From the NCBI RefSeq assembly GCF_004193175.1, contig NZ_SAUH01000001.1:3226501-3290500 (forward strand): 64,000 bases of DNA, given 5' to 3'. The notes beneath the pieces are model-generated. The model searched no databases. It was not told the origin of the DNA and saw nothing but the letters and a program-made list of their open reading frames with translations. The stretch is from Streptomyces sp. RFCAC02 (GTDB lineage: Bacteria; Actinomycetota; Actinomycetes; Streptomycetales; Streptomycetaceae). This document shows, in pieces, positions 8,445 through 17,522 of this stretch; within the stretch, counting starts at the first letter, position 1; each line of letters begins with the position of its first letter. The position numbers and the translations under genes are program-made.

Positions 8445-8471
8445 GGACGCGGGGCACTCGCCCCGCCGTCC
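8445..8471. terminator. Convergent terminator hairpin
   Basis: GGACGCGGGGC at 8445-8455 pairs with GCCCCG at 8460-8465 and CGTCC at 8467-8471, with one bulged base. It lies between the stop of the MarP-type gene and the stop of the small minus-strand gene. Confidence 0.65.
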
Positions 8472-8472
8472 G

Positions 8473-8658
8473 TCAGGTGCGGGGGTGCCGCAGGCGCGCG
8501 CTCACCCAGCGCGCGCGGCGGCGGAGGATGTCGGGGAAGCCGATCCGGGGATCGTGCAGCGAACCGTCGAGATGCCGCACGGCGCTGTGCGCCGGGGCGG
8601 CGGCGCCGTTGCCGCTGCGGTCACGTGCCACGTCACGGTAGTCGTGCGTCCAGCCCAT
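8473..8658 (-). CDS. Small basic protein of unknown function
   Basis: A 61-residue arginine- and histidine-rich frame with ATG at 8658 preceded by AGGGAG eight bases upstream, which is the main reason to believe it is expressed. It starts MGWTHDYRDVARDRSG and has no transmembrane segment or motif I recognise. It lies on the same strand as the alpha/beta hydrolase and holin-like genes but upstream reading shows its own ribosome site. Could be a spurious frame. Confidence 0.45.
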   Translation of the reverse strand: MGWTHDYRDVARDRSGNGAAAPAHSAVRHLDGSLHDPRIGFPDILRRRARWVSARLRHPRT

Positions 8659-8776
8659 ACTCAGCTCCCTGCCCGGCCTCCAAGGTCAGTAACCTTCCAG
8701 GAGCGAAGTCGCCCGGACTATGCCGACGGCACGTGCGCCGGGGCGCGCCCCGCCGGGCGCCACCGCGCGGGGCGGG

Positions 8777-9715
8777 TCAGCGGTCCGGCTCGGGGTCACG
8801 CAGCCAGTCGATCAGCTCGGTGGTGAACGCGGCCGGGTCCTCCTCGTGCGGGAAGTGCCCGAGCCCGTCGAACAGCCGCCACCGGTACGGCGCCTCGACG
8901 TACTCCACCGACCCGGCCGCGCTGCGGGCACGCAGCACCGGGTCGAGCGACCCGTGCAGATGCAGCGTGGGCGCGAGGACCGGCCGCTTCATCCGCCGGT
9001 TGAACTGGACGCCGTCGGGGCGGGCGATCGACCGGACCAGCCAGCGGTACGGCTCGATGGCGCAGTGCGCGGTCGACGGGATCGTCATCGCCCGCCGGTA
9101 CACCTCCACCGCGGCCGGATCGAGCCCGCGCGGCCCCGACCACTCGTCGAGGAGCCGCCCCACGGTCCGCGCGTCGTCCGCGACGAGCTTGCGCTCCGGC
9201 AGCCAGGGGCGCTGGAACCCCCACACGTACGCGCTCGCCGCCGTCTGCCGCGGGTCGCGCAGCAGGGCGGAGCGCCAGCTCCGCGGGTGCGGCATCGAGG
9301 CCACGGCGAGCCGCCGCACCAGCTTCGGGCGCATCACGGCGGCGGTCCACGCGAGGTAGCCGCCGAGGTCGTGCCCGACGACGGCGGCGTCCGGCTCGCC
9401 GAGGGAACGGATGACGCCCGTCAGGTCCAGCGCCAGGTTGGCCGGGTCGTAGCCCCGGGGCGTGCGGTCGCTCCCGCCGACGCCGCGCAGGTCCATCGCC
9501 ACGGCCCGGAAGCCGGCCTCGGCGAGCGCGGGAAGCTGATGCCGCCACGTCCACCAGAACTGCGGGAACCCGTGCACCAGCAGGACGAGCGGCCCGTCCC
9601 CCATCTCGGCGATGTGGAACCGGGCGCCGTTGGCGGCGACGTCGCGATGGGTCCACGGCCCGTCCAGGAGGACGGCCGCGGACCGGGCGCCGGACTGGTC
9701 GGCGGCAGGGGTCAT
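8777..9715 (-). CDS. Alpha/beta hydrolase, epoxide hydrolase-like
   Basis: A 312-residue alpha/beta hydrolase. HGFPQFWWTW is the oxyanion-hole motif of epoxide hydrolases and dehalogenases, and VVGHDLGGYLAW carries an Asp rather than Ser at the nucleophile elbow, which indicates epoxide hydrolase or haloalkane dehalogenase chemistry. The catalytic His is in DGLGHFPHEE near the C-terminus. The ATG start at 9715 overlaps the stop of the holin-like gene by four bases, so the pair is co-translated. The natural substrate is unknown. Confidence 0.88.
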   Translation of the reverse strand: MTPAADQSGARSAAVLLDGPWTHRDVAANGARFHIAEMGDGPLVLLVHGFPQFWWTWRHQLPALAEAGFRAVAMDLRGVGGSDRTPRGYDPANLALDLTGVIRSLGEPDAAVVGHDLGGYLAWTAAVMRPKLVRRLAVASMPHPRSWRSALLRDPRQTAASAYVWGFQRPWLPERKLVADDARTVGRLLDEWSGPRGLDPAAVEVYRRAMTIPSTAHCAIEPYRWLVRSIARPDGVQFNRRMKRPVLAPTLHLHGSLDPVLRARSAAGSVEYVEAPYRWRLFDGLGHFPHEEDPAAFTTELIDWLRDPEPDR

Positions 9716-10149
9716 GTGGCCGAGCCTGACGCGTCCGAGGGGACGTCACGCGGATGCGGCTTGACGTTCGACAGTACGGCGGCTGACTCCTTGGCGGACC
9801 TGATCGACCGTTCGGGTGGCGAGATGCGGCCGAACTTGGCCTTGGCGAGGCCGAACAGGATCGCGGCGATCACCACGTACAGCCCGCCGACGATCGTGCA
9901 GGCGATGGCCAGCGGGACGTCCCACCAGTTCCGCAGCCAGAAGGCCAGCGCGAAACTGAACATCGGCATCGCGAACAGCGCGAGCACCGCGCCGAACATG
10001 CCCGCCGCGCTGCCGAGCGCCGCCTTCTTGGCGTCCTGCCGCATCTCCGCCTTGGCCAGCGCGATCTCGTCGTGCACCAGGCCGGACAGCTCGGCGGTGG
10101 CCGAGGAGATCAGCTCCCCGAGGCTGCGCCCGTCGTCGGCTGCGGTCAT
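9712..10149 (-). CDS. Holin-like small membrane protein
   Basis: A 145-residue protein with a cytoplasmic amphipathic N-terminus (LGELISSATAELSGLVHDEI) and two transmembrane helices at about residues 45-75 and 82-105. This matches the actinobacterial phage-holin-family proteins (PF07332 type), which are widespread chromosomal proteins and not evidence for a prophage. It is followed by the epoxide hydrolase-like gene with a four-base overlap, a common pairing in Streptomyces near acs. ATG at 10149 with GGAGA upstream. Confidence 0.85.
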   Translation of the reverse strand: MTAADDGRSLGELISSATAELSGLVHDEIALAKAEMRQDAKKAALGSAAGMFGAVLALFAMPMFSFALAFWLRNWWDVPLAIACTIVGGLYVVIAAILFGLAKAKFGRISPPERSIRSAKESAAVLSNVKPHPRDVPSDASGSAT

Positions 10150-10284
10150 CGCGGTCTCCTTCTTTCGTCTCCCGGTGGCGGTGGTCGTCGCGTCGCCGGT
10201 GCAGTCCGACAGTAACGGCGCGCTGGTGACGCGTCAGTTCCTGACACCTGTCCGCTGCCCCCGGGGAGTGATCCGAATGCTATA

Positions 10285-10313
10285 GGGGCGCCCGATGACA
10301 TACCGGGCGCCCC
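10285..10313. terminator. Hairpin between acs and the holin-like gene
   Basis: A ten-base perfect stem pairs 10285-10294 (GGGGCGCCCG) with 10304-10313. It is the second of two hairpins downstream of acs. Confidence 0.6.
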
Positions 10314-10319
10314 CAGGTG

Positions 10320-10345
10320 GGCGGCCGGCCCGTGAGCCGGCCGCC
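10320..10345 (-). terminator. acs terminator
   Basis: A ten-base perfect GC stem pairs 10320-10329 with 10336-10345 around a six-base loop, ending six bases from the acs stop. Confidence 0.7.
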
Positions 10346-10350
10346 CCGGA

Positions 10351-12321
10351 TCAGTCCTCGCTCTTCGCGGACGGCAGTTTGGCCTGGATCAGTTCCATCA
10401 CGGCGGGGTCGGTCAGCGTCGTCACATCGCCCAGCTCGCGGTCCTCCGCGATGTCGCGCAGCAGCCGCCGCATGATCTTGCCCGACCGCGTCTTCGGCAG
10501 TTCGTCCACCGGGAGGACGCGGCTCGGCTTGGCGATCGGACCCAGCACCTTCGCCACGTGCGACCGCAGCTCGTCGACCAGGGCCGCGTCGTCCTCGTCC
10601 GGCCGGGCACCGCCGCGCAGGATGACGAACGCGCAGATCGCCTGCGTCGTCTGCGGGTCGCTCGCGCCGACCACGGCCGCCTCGGCGATCCGGGGGTGCG
10701 AGACGAGCGCCGACTCGACCTCGGTCGTCGAGATGTTGTGGCCGGACACGAGCATCACGTCGTCCACGCGGCCGAGCAGCCAGATGTCGCCGTCGGCGTC
10801 CTTCTTCGCGCCGTCGCCCGCGAAGTACGTGCCGGGGAAGCGCGACCAGTACGTGTCGATGAAGCGCTGGTCGTCGCCCCAGACGGTGCGCAGCATCGAC
10901 GGCCACGGCTCGGTCACCGTGAGGTAGCCGCCGGAGCCGTCGGGCACCTCGTTGCCCTCGTCGTCGACGACCGTCGCGCTGATGCCGGGCAGCGGCACCT
11001 GCGCGGACCCCGGCTTCGCGACCGTCACGCCCGGCAGCGGGCTGATCATCACGGATCCCGTCTCCGTCTGCCACCACGTGTCCACGACCGGCGTGCGGTC
11101 GCCGCCGATGTGCTTGCGGTACCAGATCCACGCCTCCGGGTTGATCGGCTCACCGACCGAGCCGAGGACGCGCAGGCTGGACAGGTCGAACCCGGCGGGG
11201 ATGTCGTCGCCCCACTTCATGCAGGTGCGGATGGCCGTCGGCGCGGTGTACAGGAGGGTGACGCCGTACTTCTGGACGATCTCCCACCAGCGGCCGTTGT
11301 GCGGGGTGTTCGGGGTGCCCTCGTACAGGACTTCGGTGGCGCCGTTGGAGAGCGGGCCGTAGACGATGTACGAGTGGCCGGTGACCCAGCCCACGTCGGC
11401 GGTGCACCAGTACACGTCGGTCTCGGGCTTCAGGTCGAACACCGCGTGGTGCGTGAACGAGGTCTGCGTCAGGTAGCCGCCCGACGTGTGCAGGATGCCC
11501 TTCGGCTTCCCCGTGGTGCCCGACGTGTACAGGATGAACAGCGGGTGCTCGGCGTCGAACGCCTCGGGCGTGTGCTCCTCGGGCTGCCGGGCCACCAGCT
11601 CGTGCCACCAGTGGTCGCGGCCGTCGGACCAGGGGACGTCCTGCCCGGTGCGGCGCACCACGAGGACGCTGCGCACGTTCTCCGTGCCGGGGCGGGTGAG
11701 CGCCTCGTCCACGGCCGGCTTGAGGGCCGAGGGCGCGCCGCGCCGCCAGCCGCCGTCCGCCGTGACGACGACCCGGGCGTCGCCGTCGACGATGCGGGCC
11801 GCCAGCGCGTCGGCGGAGAACGCGCCGAACACCACGGAGTGCGGCGCCCCGATGCGGGCGCACGCCAGCATCGCGATCACCGTCTCCGGGATCATCGGCA
11901 TGTAGATCGCGACGCGGTCGCCCGCGACGACGCCCAGCTCGGTCAGCGCGTGCGCCGCCTGTGAGACCTCGCGCTGCAGCTCGGCGTAGGTGATGGCCCG
12001 GCTGTCGCCCGGCTCGCCCTCGAAGTGGATGGCGACGCGGTCCCCGTGGCCGGCCTCGACGTGGCGGTCGACGCAGTTGTACGCGACGTTCAGCCGGCCG
12101 TCGGCGAACCACTTGGCGAACGGCGGGTTCGACCAGTCGAGGGTCTCGGTGGGCTCCGTCTCCCAGGTGAGGCGCCGCGCCTGCTCGGCCCAGAATCCCA
12201 GCCGGTCGGCGGAGGCCGCCGCATAGGCGGCGGCGGTGACATTGGCGTCAGCGGCCACCTCGGCGGGGGGCGGGAACCTCCGCTCCTCGGTCATGAGATT
12301 GGCCAGGCTCTCGTTGCTCAC
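10351..12321 (-). CDS. acs: Acetyl-CoA synthetase
   Basis: A 656-residue AMP-forming acetyl-CoA synthetase, full length. The adenylation signature YTSGTTGKPKG is present, followed by DVYWCTADVGWVTGHSYI, the Acs-specific DTWWQTETG, and the C-terminal KTRSGKIMRRLLR whose Lys is the conserved acetylation-controlled residue. It converts acetate, ATP and CoA to acetyl-CoA in the cytoplasm. Monocistronic by its own terminators downstream. The start ATG at 12321 is preceded by AGGGAGATGTC, a fair ribosome site. Confidence 0.97.
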   Translation of the reverse strand: MSNESLANLMTEERRFPPPAEVAADANVTAAAYAAASADRLGFWAEQARRLTWETEPTETLDWSNPPFAKWFADGRLNVAYNCVDRHVEAGHGDRVAIHFEGEPGDSRAITYAELQREVSQAAHALTELGVVAGDRVAIYMPMIPETVIAMLACARIGAPHSVVFGAFSADALAARIVDGDARVVVTADGGWRRGAPSALKPAVDEALTRPGTENVRSVLVVRRTGQDVPWSDGRDHWWHELVARQPEEHTPEAFDAEHPLFILYTSGTTGKPKGILHTSGGYLTQTSFTHHAVFDLKPETDVYWCTADVGWVTGHSYIVYGPLSNGATEVLYEGTPNTPHNGRWWEIVQKYGVTLLYTAPTAIRTCMKWGDDIPAGFDLSSLRVLGSVGEPINPEAWIWYRKHIGGDRTPVVDTWWQTETGSVMISPLPGVTVAKPGSAQVPLPGISATVVDDEGNEVPDGSGGYLTVTEPWPSMLRTVWGDDQRFIDTYWSRFPGTYFAGDGAKKDADGDIWLLGRVDDVMLVSGHNISTTEVESALVSHPRIAEAAVVGASDPQTTQAICAFVILRGGARPDEDDAALVDELRSHVAKVLGPIAKPSRVLPVDELPKTRSGKIMRRLLRDIAEDRELGDVTTLTDPAVMELIQAKLPSAKSED

Positions 12322-12447
12322 GACATCTCCCTTGCGGCGTCAGCTTCGTCCCCGGACCACACCCCATCAGGCGATGTCCGCTTTGACAAGGGCAACCGGC
12401 CCACAGGTGTAGACCTGTCCCGGTGAACGGTCGCGGGGCGCGGTGAA

Positions 12448-12484
12448 CGGTCCCGGCGGCCGCTCGGACGGGCCGCCGGGACCG
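12448..12484 (-). terminator. Terminator of the SulP-carbonic anhydrase gene
   Basis: A perfect 14-base stem pairs 12448-12461 with 12471-12484 around a nine-base loop, 17 bases past the stop codon. A 12-base direct repeat (CGGTGAACGGTC at 12421 and 12441) precedes it. Confidence 0.75.
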
Positions 12485-12500
12485 CTTCTTCCCACCGTGC

Positions 12501-14825
12501 TCAGCCGGCCACCGTCTGCGGCGCGGCCTCCGGCAGGGGCTCGACCGCGCTGAAGACGGGCACCGCGGCACCACCGCGCTCCAGGACGTACGCCTGGGCC
12601 TCGCCGACGTGGAAGTACATCCCGCGCAGTTCGAGCGTGCCGTCGGCGAGCCGCCGGGCCACGCACGCGTGGCGCGCGAGGTGGTCGAGCTGCTGCACCA
12701 CATTGGTGAGGACGAGCGTCTCCAGCGCGTCGGTGGTGGGCCGCCGGTCGAGGCGGGGCGCGGAGCCGTTCCACGCGGCCATGCGCTCGACGCTCGGCCG
12801 GCCGTGCCGCAGCCACCGCTCCAGCGCGCCGCCGTCACCTCCGGTCGGGGGCTGCTGGAGCGCCTGCATGGCGCCGCAGCCGGAGTGCCCGCACACCGTG
12901 ATCGTCCGCACGCCGAGGATGTCCACGGCGTACTCGATGGCGGCGGCCACCGAGTGGTCCGCGGACCCGGCGCCGGGGAGGGGGACGAGGTTGCCGACGT
13001 TCCGGACGGTGAAGAGGTCGCCGGGGCCGCTGGACGTGATCATGCTGGTGACGACCCGCGAGTCCGCGCAGGCCAGGAACAACTGGGTCGGCCGCTGGCC
13101 CTCGTGCGCGAGGCGGGCGAGCTCCCGCCGCAGCAGGGGGGCGGTGGTGCGCTGGAAGTTGCGCACGCCGCTGATGAGCTGGTCGTGGTCGCCCTCGGGG
13201 GCGTGGCCGTGTCCGTGAGCACGGGCACGGTCGTCGCCCCGCCCCCGCGTGCCGCCGGCGGACCGCTCCGTGACGCCGGAGTGCGGGGCGCCGGTGCACT
13301 GGTGGTTGCGCCAGGGCTGCCAGGGCCGGCAGTTGTGCACGGGCTCCTGCTCGCCGATGCGCTGCCCCGAGCTGCCGATGACCTCGACCTCGCCGCCCGT
13401 GGCCGTGTACGAGGTCCGCCAGTCGTGCAGCGTCTCGTAGGCGGCGTGGTCCATGAACGTGCCGTCCAGCTCGACGGTGGCCCTGCCGCGCTCGGGGATC
13501 AGCGCCAGGGTCCTGCTGAGGCGGGGCACCGCGAGGAACGTGAGCTGGCCGCGGACGCGCACGTGGTGCGCACCGTCGGCCGCGCGCTCGTGCTCGATCC
13601 GGGTGCGCGCGAGGCGGTGCAGGGCCACGCCCACGGCCACCGCCGCGCCGATCCCGACACCCTGCAGGACGCCGAGCAGCGTGACGGCGAGGCCGGTCGC
13701 CGCGTACACGAGGACCTCGCGGTGCCGGGCGATGCTGCGGATGTGCCGGACGTTCACCATCTGGACGCCGACGACCATCACGAGCGCGGCGAGCGCCGCG
13801 AGCGGGATGAACTCGATCAGCCCGACCAGCAGGCCGGCGGCGAGCACGATCCAGCAGCCGTGCAGGACGGCCGAGGCGCGCCCGGTGGCTCCGGCGGACA
13901 CGTTCGTCGTGCTGCGGACGGCACCGCCCGCGATGGGCAGGCCGCCGAACAGGCCGGAGACGATGTTCGCGGTGCCCTGGCCGCGCAGCTCGCGGTCGAA
14001 GTCGGTGCGGGCGACGGGCGCTCCGCCGGAGCGCTGTCGGATCGCCGTCAGCTTGTCCATCGCCACCGCCGAGAGCAGCGACTCCACGCTGGCGACGAGG
14101 GTGACGGTGAGGACGGCGGCGAGGAGGCCGAGGACCGGTCCGTCGGGCAGCTCGGGCAGGGTGTGGCTGCTCCACGACGGCAGATCGGCCTGTTCCATCC
14201 GGAAACCGGCCGCCCGGGCCAGGAAGGTGCCGAGGATGACGGCGGCGAGCGCGGCGGGAACCGCCTTCCGCAGCGCCGTGCCGGTGCGGCCGGGCAGCCG
14301 GGGCCACAGCAGCAGGGCGCCGACGGTCACGGCGCCGACGGCGAGCGCGGCGCCGCCGGGGGAGGCGAGCTGCCGGGGGAGCGCCTGGAGGTTGGCAGCG
14401 GCGGAACTCTCCGGGCTGCCGCCCAGGACGACGTGCAACTGGGCGAGCGCGATGGTGACACCGACGCCGGCGAGCATGCCGTGCACGATCGCCGGGCTCA
14501 CGACGAGGGCCGACCGGGCCGCCCTGCAGGCGGAGAGCGTGAGCTGGACGACGCCCGCGAGGGCCGTGATGGCGCAGGTGGTGCGCCAGCCGTACTGCTG
14601 GATCAGCTCGGCCGTGACGACCGTGAGGCCGCCGGCGGGGCCGCTGACCATGAGCGGTGATCCGCCGAGCGACCCGGCGACGATGCCGCCGACGGCGGCG
14701 GCCACCAGGCCGGCCTGGAGCGGGGCGCCGGTGGCGAGGGCGATGCCCAGGGCGAAGGGGAGGGCGATCAGGAAGACCGAGACCGACGCGAAGAGATCGG
14801 CCCGGCGTGGGGCGCAGGCGGACAT
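12501..14825 (-). CDS. SulP transporter fused to beta-carbonic anhydrase
   Basis: A 774-residue fusion. Residues about 15-410 are the SulP transmembrane domain (SLGGSPLMVSGPAGGL near the start; GLFGGLPIAGGAVRSTTNVSAG centrally). Residues about 420-490 resemble a STAS domain (VRGQLTFLAV to DHAAYETLHDW). From about 545 it is a beta-carbonic anhydrase with zinc ligands Cys586 and Asp588 of CADSR, and His647 and Cys650 of CGHSGC. The architecture couples bicarbonate or other anion transport to CO2 hydration at the cytoplasmic face. ATG at 14825. It stands alone between its own terminator and a 244-base upstream gap. Confidence 0.92.
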   Translation of the reverse strand: MSACAPRRADLFASVSVFLIALPFALGIALATGAPLQAGLVAAAVGGIVAGSLGGSPLMVSGPAGGLTVVTAELIQQYGWRTTCAITALAGVVQLTLSACRAARSALVVSPAIVHGMLAGVGVTIALAQLHVVLGGSPESSAAANLQALPRQLASPGGAALAVGAVTVGALLLWPRLPGRTGTALRKAVPAALAAVILGTFLARAAGFRMEQADLPSWSSHTLPELPDGPVLGLLAAVLTVTLVASVESLLSAVAMDKLTAIRQRSGGAPVARTDFDRELRGQGTANIVSGLFGGLPIAGGAVRSTTNVSAGATGRASAVLHGCWIVLAAGLLVGLIEFIPLAALAALVMVVGVQMVNVRHIRSIARHREVLVYAATGLAVTLLGVLQGVGIGAAVAVGVALHRLARTRIEHERAADGAHHVRVRGQLTFLAVPRLSRTLALIPERGRATVELDGTFMDHAAYETLHDWRTSYTATGGEVEVIGSSGQRIGEQEPVHNCRPWQPWRNHQCTGAPHSGVTERSAGGTRGRGDDRARAHGHGHAPEGDHDQLISGVRNFQRTTAPLLRRELARLAHEGQRPTQLFLACADSRVVTSMITSSGPGDLFTVRNVGNLVPLPGAGSADHSVAAAIEYAVDILGVRTITVCGHSGCGAMQALQQPPTGGDGGALERWLRHGRPSVERMAAWNGSAPRLDRRPTTDALETLVLTNVVQQLDHLARHACVARRLADGTLELRGMYFHVGEAQAYVLERGGAAVPVFSAVEPLPEAAPQTVAG

Positions 14826-15069
14826 TTCCGTCTCCGTCCGATGGCGATGGGCTGGGTATGGGCGCTTTCAAGATCCGGTAAATGAAGGGTAATGCCGCGT
14901 AAAGACCGTCTCTACCGCTCTGTCGCCATTCAGCCCTGATTTAAGCCGTATGAGTTAATTAGTCATCAAATCCGCTTGTCGTACAAACATCTCGTATGCC
15001 CCATGCGGGAGGTTGGGTGCGCGGCGATCCCCGGCCCCGGGCGCCGTGACGGCGGCGAGAGGACCTGGG

Positions 15070-16407
15070 ATGGTGACACACGGGAATCGGGCGAATCGGG
15101 CGGCGGCGCTGGCCGTCCTCGCCCTGGTGGCGGCCGGCTGCTCCGGCGGCACGGCGACGGACGGCGCCGCCGGCGACACCCGCGGCGGCGAGAAGGCGCC
15201 CACACGGCAGCGCGAACGGGCGGAGGAGCGGCAGGAGCAGAGCGCGGTCCGGCTCATCGGCGACGGCTCGACCGCGTACACCGGCCCGCAGCCGGGCGCG
15301 CGTACGGCGGAGCCGCTCGCGCCGGGCGAGGAGCCGCCGCAGTTCGTCGTCTTCTCCTGGGACGGCGCCGGCGAGGACGGCAGCGGCCTGTTCGAGCGCT
15401 TCCGCGAACTCGGGCAGGAGTACGACGCCGACATGACGTTCTTCCTGTCCGGCCTCTACCTCCTCCCGGAGAGCGAACGGGAGCGCTACCACCCGCCCGG
15501 GCGCGCCCCCGGGGCCTCCGACATCGGCTACCTGAACGACCAGCACATCGCCGACACCCTGGAACAGGTGGCGGCCGCCTGGCGCGAGGGCAACGAGATC
15601 GGGACCCACTTCAACGGCCATTTCTGCGGCGCCGACGGCGTCGCCTCCTGGACGCCGGAGGAGTGGCGCAGCGAGATCGAGCAGGCCGTGTGGATGGTGC
15701 AGAACTGGCGCACGACCACCGGGTTCACCGACATGGACCCGCTGCCGTTCGACTACGCCGAAGAGCTCATCGGCGGCCGGACACCCTGCCTGGAGGGCCA
15801 GGACAACCTGTTGCGCGCGGCCGCCGACCTCGGCTTCCGCTACGACTCCAGCGGCAACGGTCTCCAGGTGTGGCCGGACAAGCGGCACGGGCTGTGGGAC
15901 GTCCCGCTCCAGTCCGTGCCCGTGCCGGGGCACGACTTCGAGACGCTGTCGATGGACTACAACTTCATGTACAACCAGTCCGGCCCCGGGAGCGGGGACC
16001 CCGCGCGGCACGCCGAGTGGGGCGAGGAGATGCGGCAGGGCCTGATGGCGGCCTTCGACCGGGCCCTGGACGGGAACCGCGCGCCGCTCATCATCGGCAA
16101 CCACTTCGAGAGCTGGAACGGCGGCGTCTACATGGACGCGGTCGAGGCCGTCATCAAGGACGTCTGCCCGCGCGACGGCGTGGAGTGCGTGTCGTTCCGG
16201 CAGCTCGTGGACTGGCTCGACGCGCAGGACCCGGCCGTGCTGGAGAAGCTGCGGACCCTGGACGTGGGCGAGGCGCCGGCCGGCGGCTGGGCGGCGTTCC
16301 TCTCCGGCGGGGACGACGGCGGCGACGGTGCGGGGGCCGGCGCGGCGCCGGAGACGGAGCCCGGGACCGAACCGGACACGGAGGCCGGCGCCACCGCCGG
16401 TACCTGA
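15070..16407 (+). CDS. Lipoprotein with polysaccharide deacetylase-like domain
   Basis: A 445-residue exported lipoprotein: signal peptide ending LVAAGC with lipid-bearing Cys24, then an acidic and Arg-rich linker, then a domain with the deacetylase pattern FVVFSWDGAGED (first Asp) and GTHFNGHFC, where the spacing H-x3-H matches the metal site of NodB-type enzymes. The tail from about residue 405 is low-complexity Gly/Ala/Glu. Start ATG at 15070 with GAGAGGA upstream; longer frames would destroy the signal peptide. The fold suggests deacetylation of a cell-wall glycan; activity is inferred. Confidence 0.82.
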   Translation: MVTHGNRANRAAALAVLALVAAGCSGGTATDGAAGDTRGGEKAPTRQRERAEERQEQSAVRLIGDGSTAYTGPQPGARTAEPLAPGEEPPQFVVFSWDGAGEDGSGLFERFRELGQEYDADMTFFLSGLYLLPESERERYHPPGRAPGASDIGYLNDQHIADTLEQVAAAWREGNEIGTHFNGHFCGADGVASWTPEEWRSEIEQAVWMVQNWRTTTGFTDMDPLPFDYAEELIGGRTPCLEGQDNLLRAAADLGFRYDSSGNGLQVWPDKRHGLWDVPLQSVPVPGHDFETLSMDYNFMYNQSGPGSGDPARHAEWGEEMRQGLMAAFDRALDGNRAPLIIGNHFESWNGGVYMDAVEAVIKDVCPRDGVECVSFRQLVDWLDAQDPAVLEKLRTLDVGEAPAGGWAAFLSGGDDGGDGAGAGAAPETEPGTEPDTEAGATAGT

Positions 16408-16412
16408 GCGGC

Positions 16413-17417
16413 TCAGACGGGCTGCCGGCCCCAGCCGGCGCCCGCCGGCTCGCCCAGCACGAAACCGGGGTCGACCTGCGCGGCCAGGTCGACCCCGGTG
16501 CGCTCGTTGCCCCAGCCGGCGGCGTTCTTCAGGTGGAAGTGCACCATCTGCTGGGTGTACCGCACCCAGTCGCGCCGCTCGTACGACACGTCCGCCGCCT
16601 CGTGCACGGTGCCGAGTGCCCGGCGGGCGGCCGGTTCCAGGCCGCTGAACGGCCGCGGCGCGCCGCGCTCCAGGGCGCGCACCCAGTCCGAGTGGCCGAA
16701 GGACACGAGCAGGTCGTCCCCCACCTGCTCCCGGAGGAACGCCAGGTCGTCGGGGCACTGCACCTTGTTCCCGATGACGCGGAGACCGATCCCGTAGCCC
16801 CGGGCGTAGTCGCGGTACTGGCGGTACACGGAGACGCCCTTGCGCGTCGGCTCGGCCACGAGGAACGTCATGTCGAACCGCGTGAACATGCCGGAGGCGA
16901 ACGAGTCGCTCCCGGCCGTCATGTCCACCACCACGTACTCGTCCCGGCCGTCGACCAGGTGGTTCAGCAGCAGCTCCACGGCCCCGGTCTTGGAGTGGTA
17001 GCAGGCGACGCCGAGGTCGTCCGCGGTGAACGGGCCGGTCACCAGCAGGCGCGCCGTCCCGCCGCCGGTGCCGTCGAGCGGCACGGTCCTCGCGCAGGCG
17101 TCGAACACCGGGTTGTCCTCGCCGAGCCGCAGCAGCCGTGATCCCTCGCCGGGCGGCGTCGTCTTGATCATGGTCGCGGCCGACTGGATGCGCGGATTGT
17201 CCCCGCGCAGGTGGTCCTTGAGGAACGGCAGGTGCCCGCCGAGCGGGGGGACGGCGGCCGCGGCCTCCTCCGACAGGCCGAGGGCCACGCCGAAATGCTG
17301 GTTGATGTCGGCGTCCACGGCCGTCACGGGAACGCTCCGCGCGGCCAGATGGCGGACGAACAGCGAGGACAGCGTCGTCTTGCCGCTGCCCCCCTTGCCA
17401 ACGAAAGCGATCTTCAT
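16413..17417 (-). CDS. CooC/MinD-like ATPase
   Basis: A 334-residue P-loop ATPase of the SIMIBI class. The deviant Walker A motif GKGGSGKTT is at residues 7-15, VDADIN follows, and VVVDMTAG is the Walker B region. The same N-terminus (KIAFVGKGGSGKTT) is typical of CooC-type nickel-insertion or related metallochaperone ATPases, but no nickel enzyme genes lie nearby. The ATG at 17417 is used; the long upstream extension of the frame only shadows the gene on the other strand. It is divergent from the Fic-like gene at 17523. Confidence 0.87.
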   Translation of the reverse strand: MKIAFVGKGGSGKTTLSSLFVRHLAARSVPVTAVDADINQHFGVALGLSEEAAAAVPPLGGHLPFLKDHLRGDNPRIQSAATMIKTTPPGEGSRLLRLGEDNPVFDACARTVPLDGTGGGTARLLVTGPFTADDLGVACYHSKTGAVELLLNHLVDGRDEYVVVDMTAGSDSFASGMFTRFDMTFLVAEPTRKGVSVYRQYRDYARGYGIGLRVIGNKVQCPDDLAFLREQVGDDLLVSFGHSDWVRALERGAPRPFSGLEPAARRALGTVHEAADVSYERRDWVRYTQQMVHFHLKNAAGWGNERTGVDLAAQVDPGFVLGEPAGAGWGRQPV

Positions 17418-17522
17418 GTTCAAGAGCGTAGCCGTGGGCCGTGCCCCGGCCGGACGCCCGTCCGGGCAAGTGCACTCCATCGTGTGACGGCGGCCCGCTG
17501 GACCGGGCCTAGGCTCGGTGCT

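Noticed and set aside
9712..10149. Prophage, because of a holin-family protein.
   Set aside because: This holin-like family is a common chromosomal actinobacterial membrane protein and no other phage gene is near.
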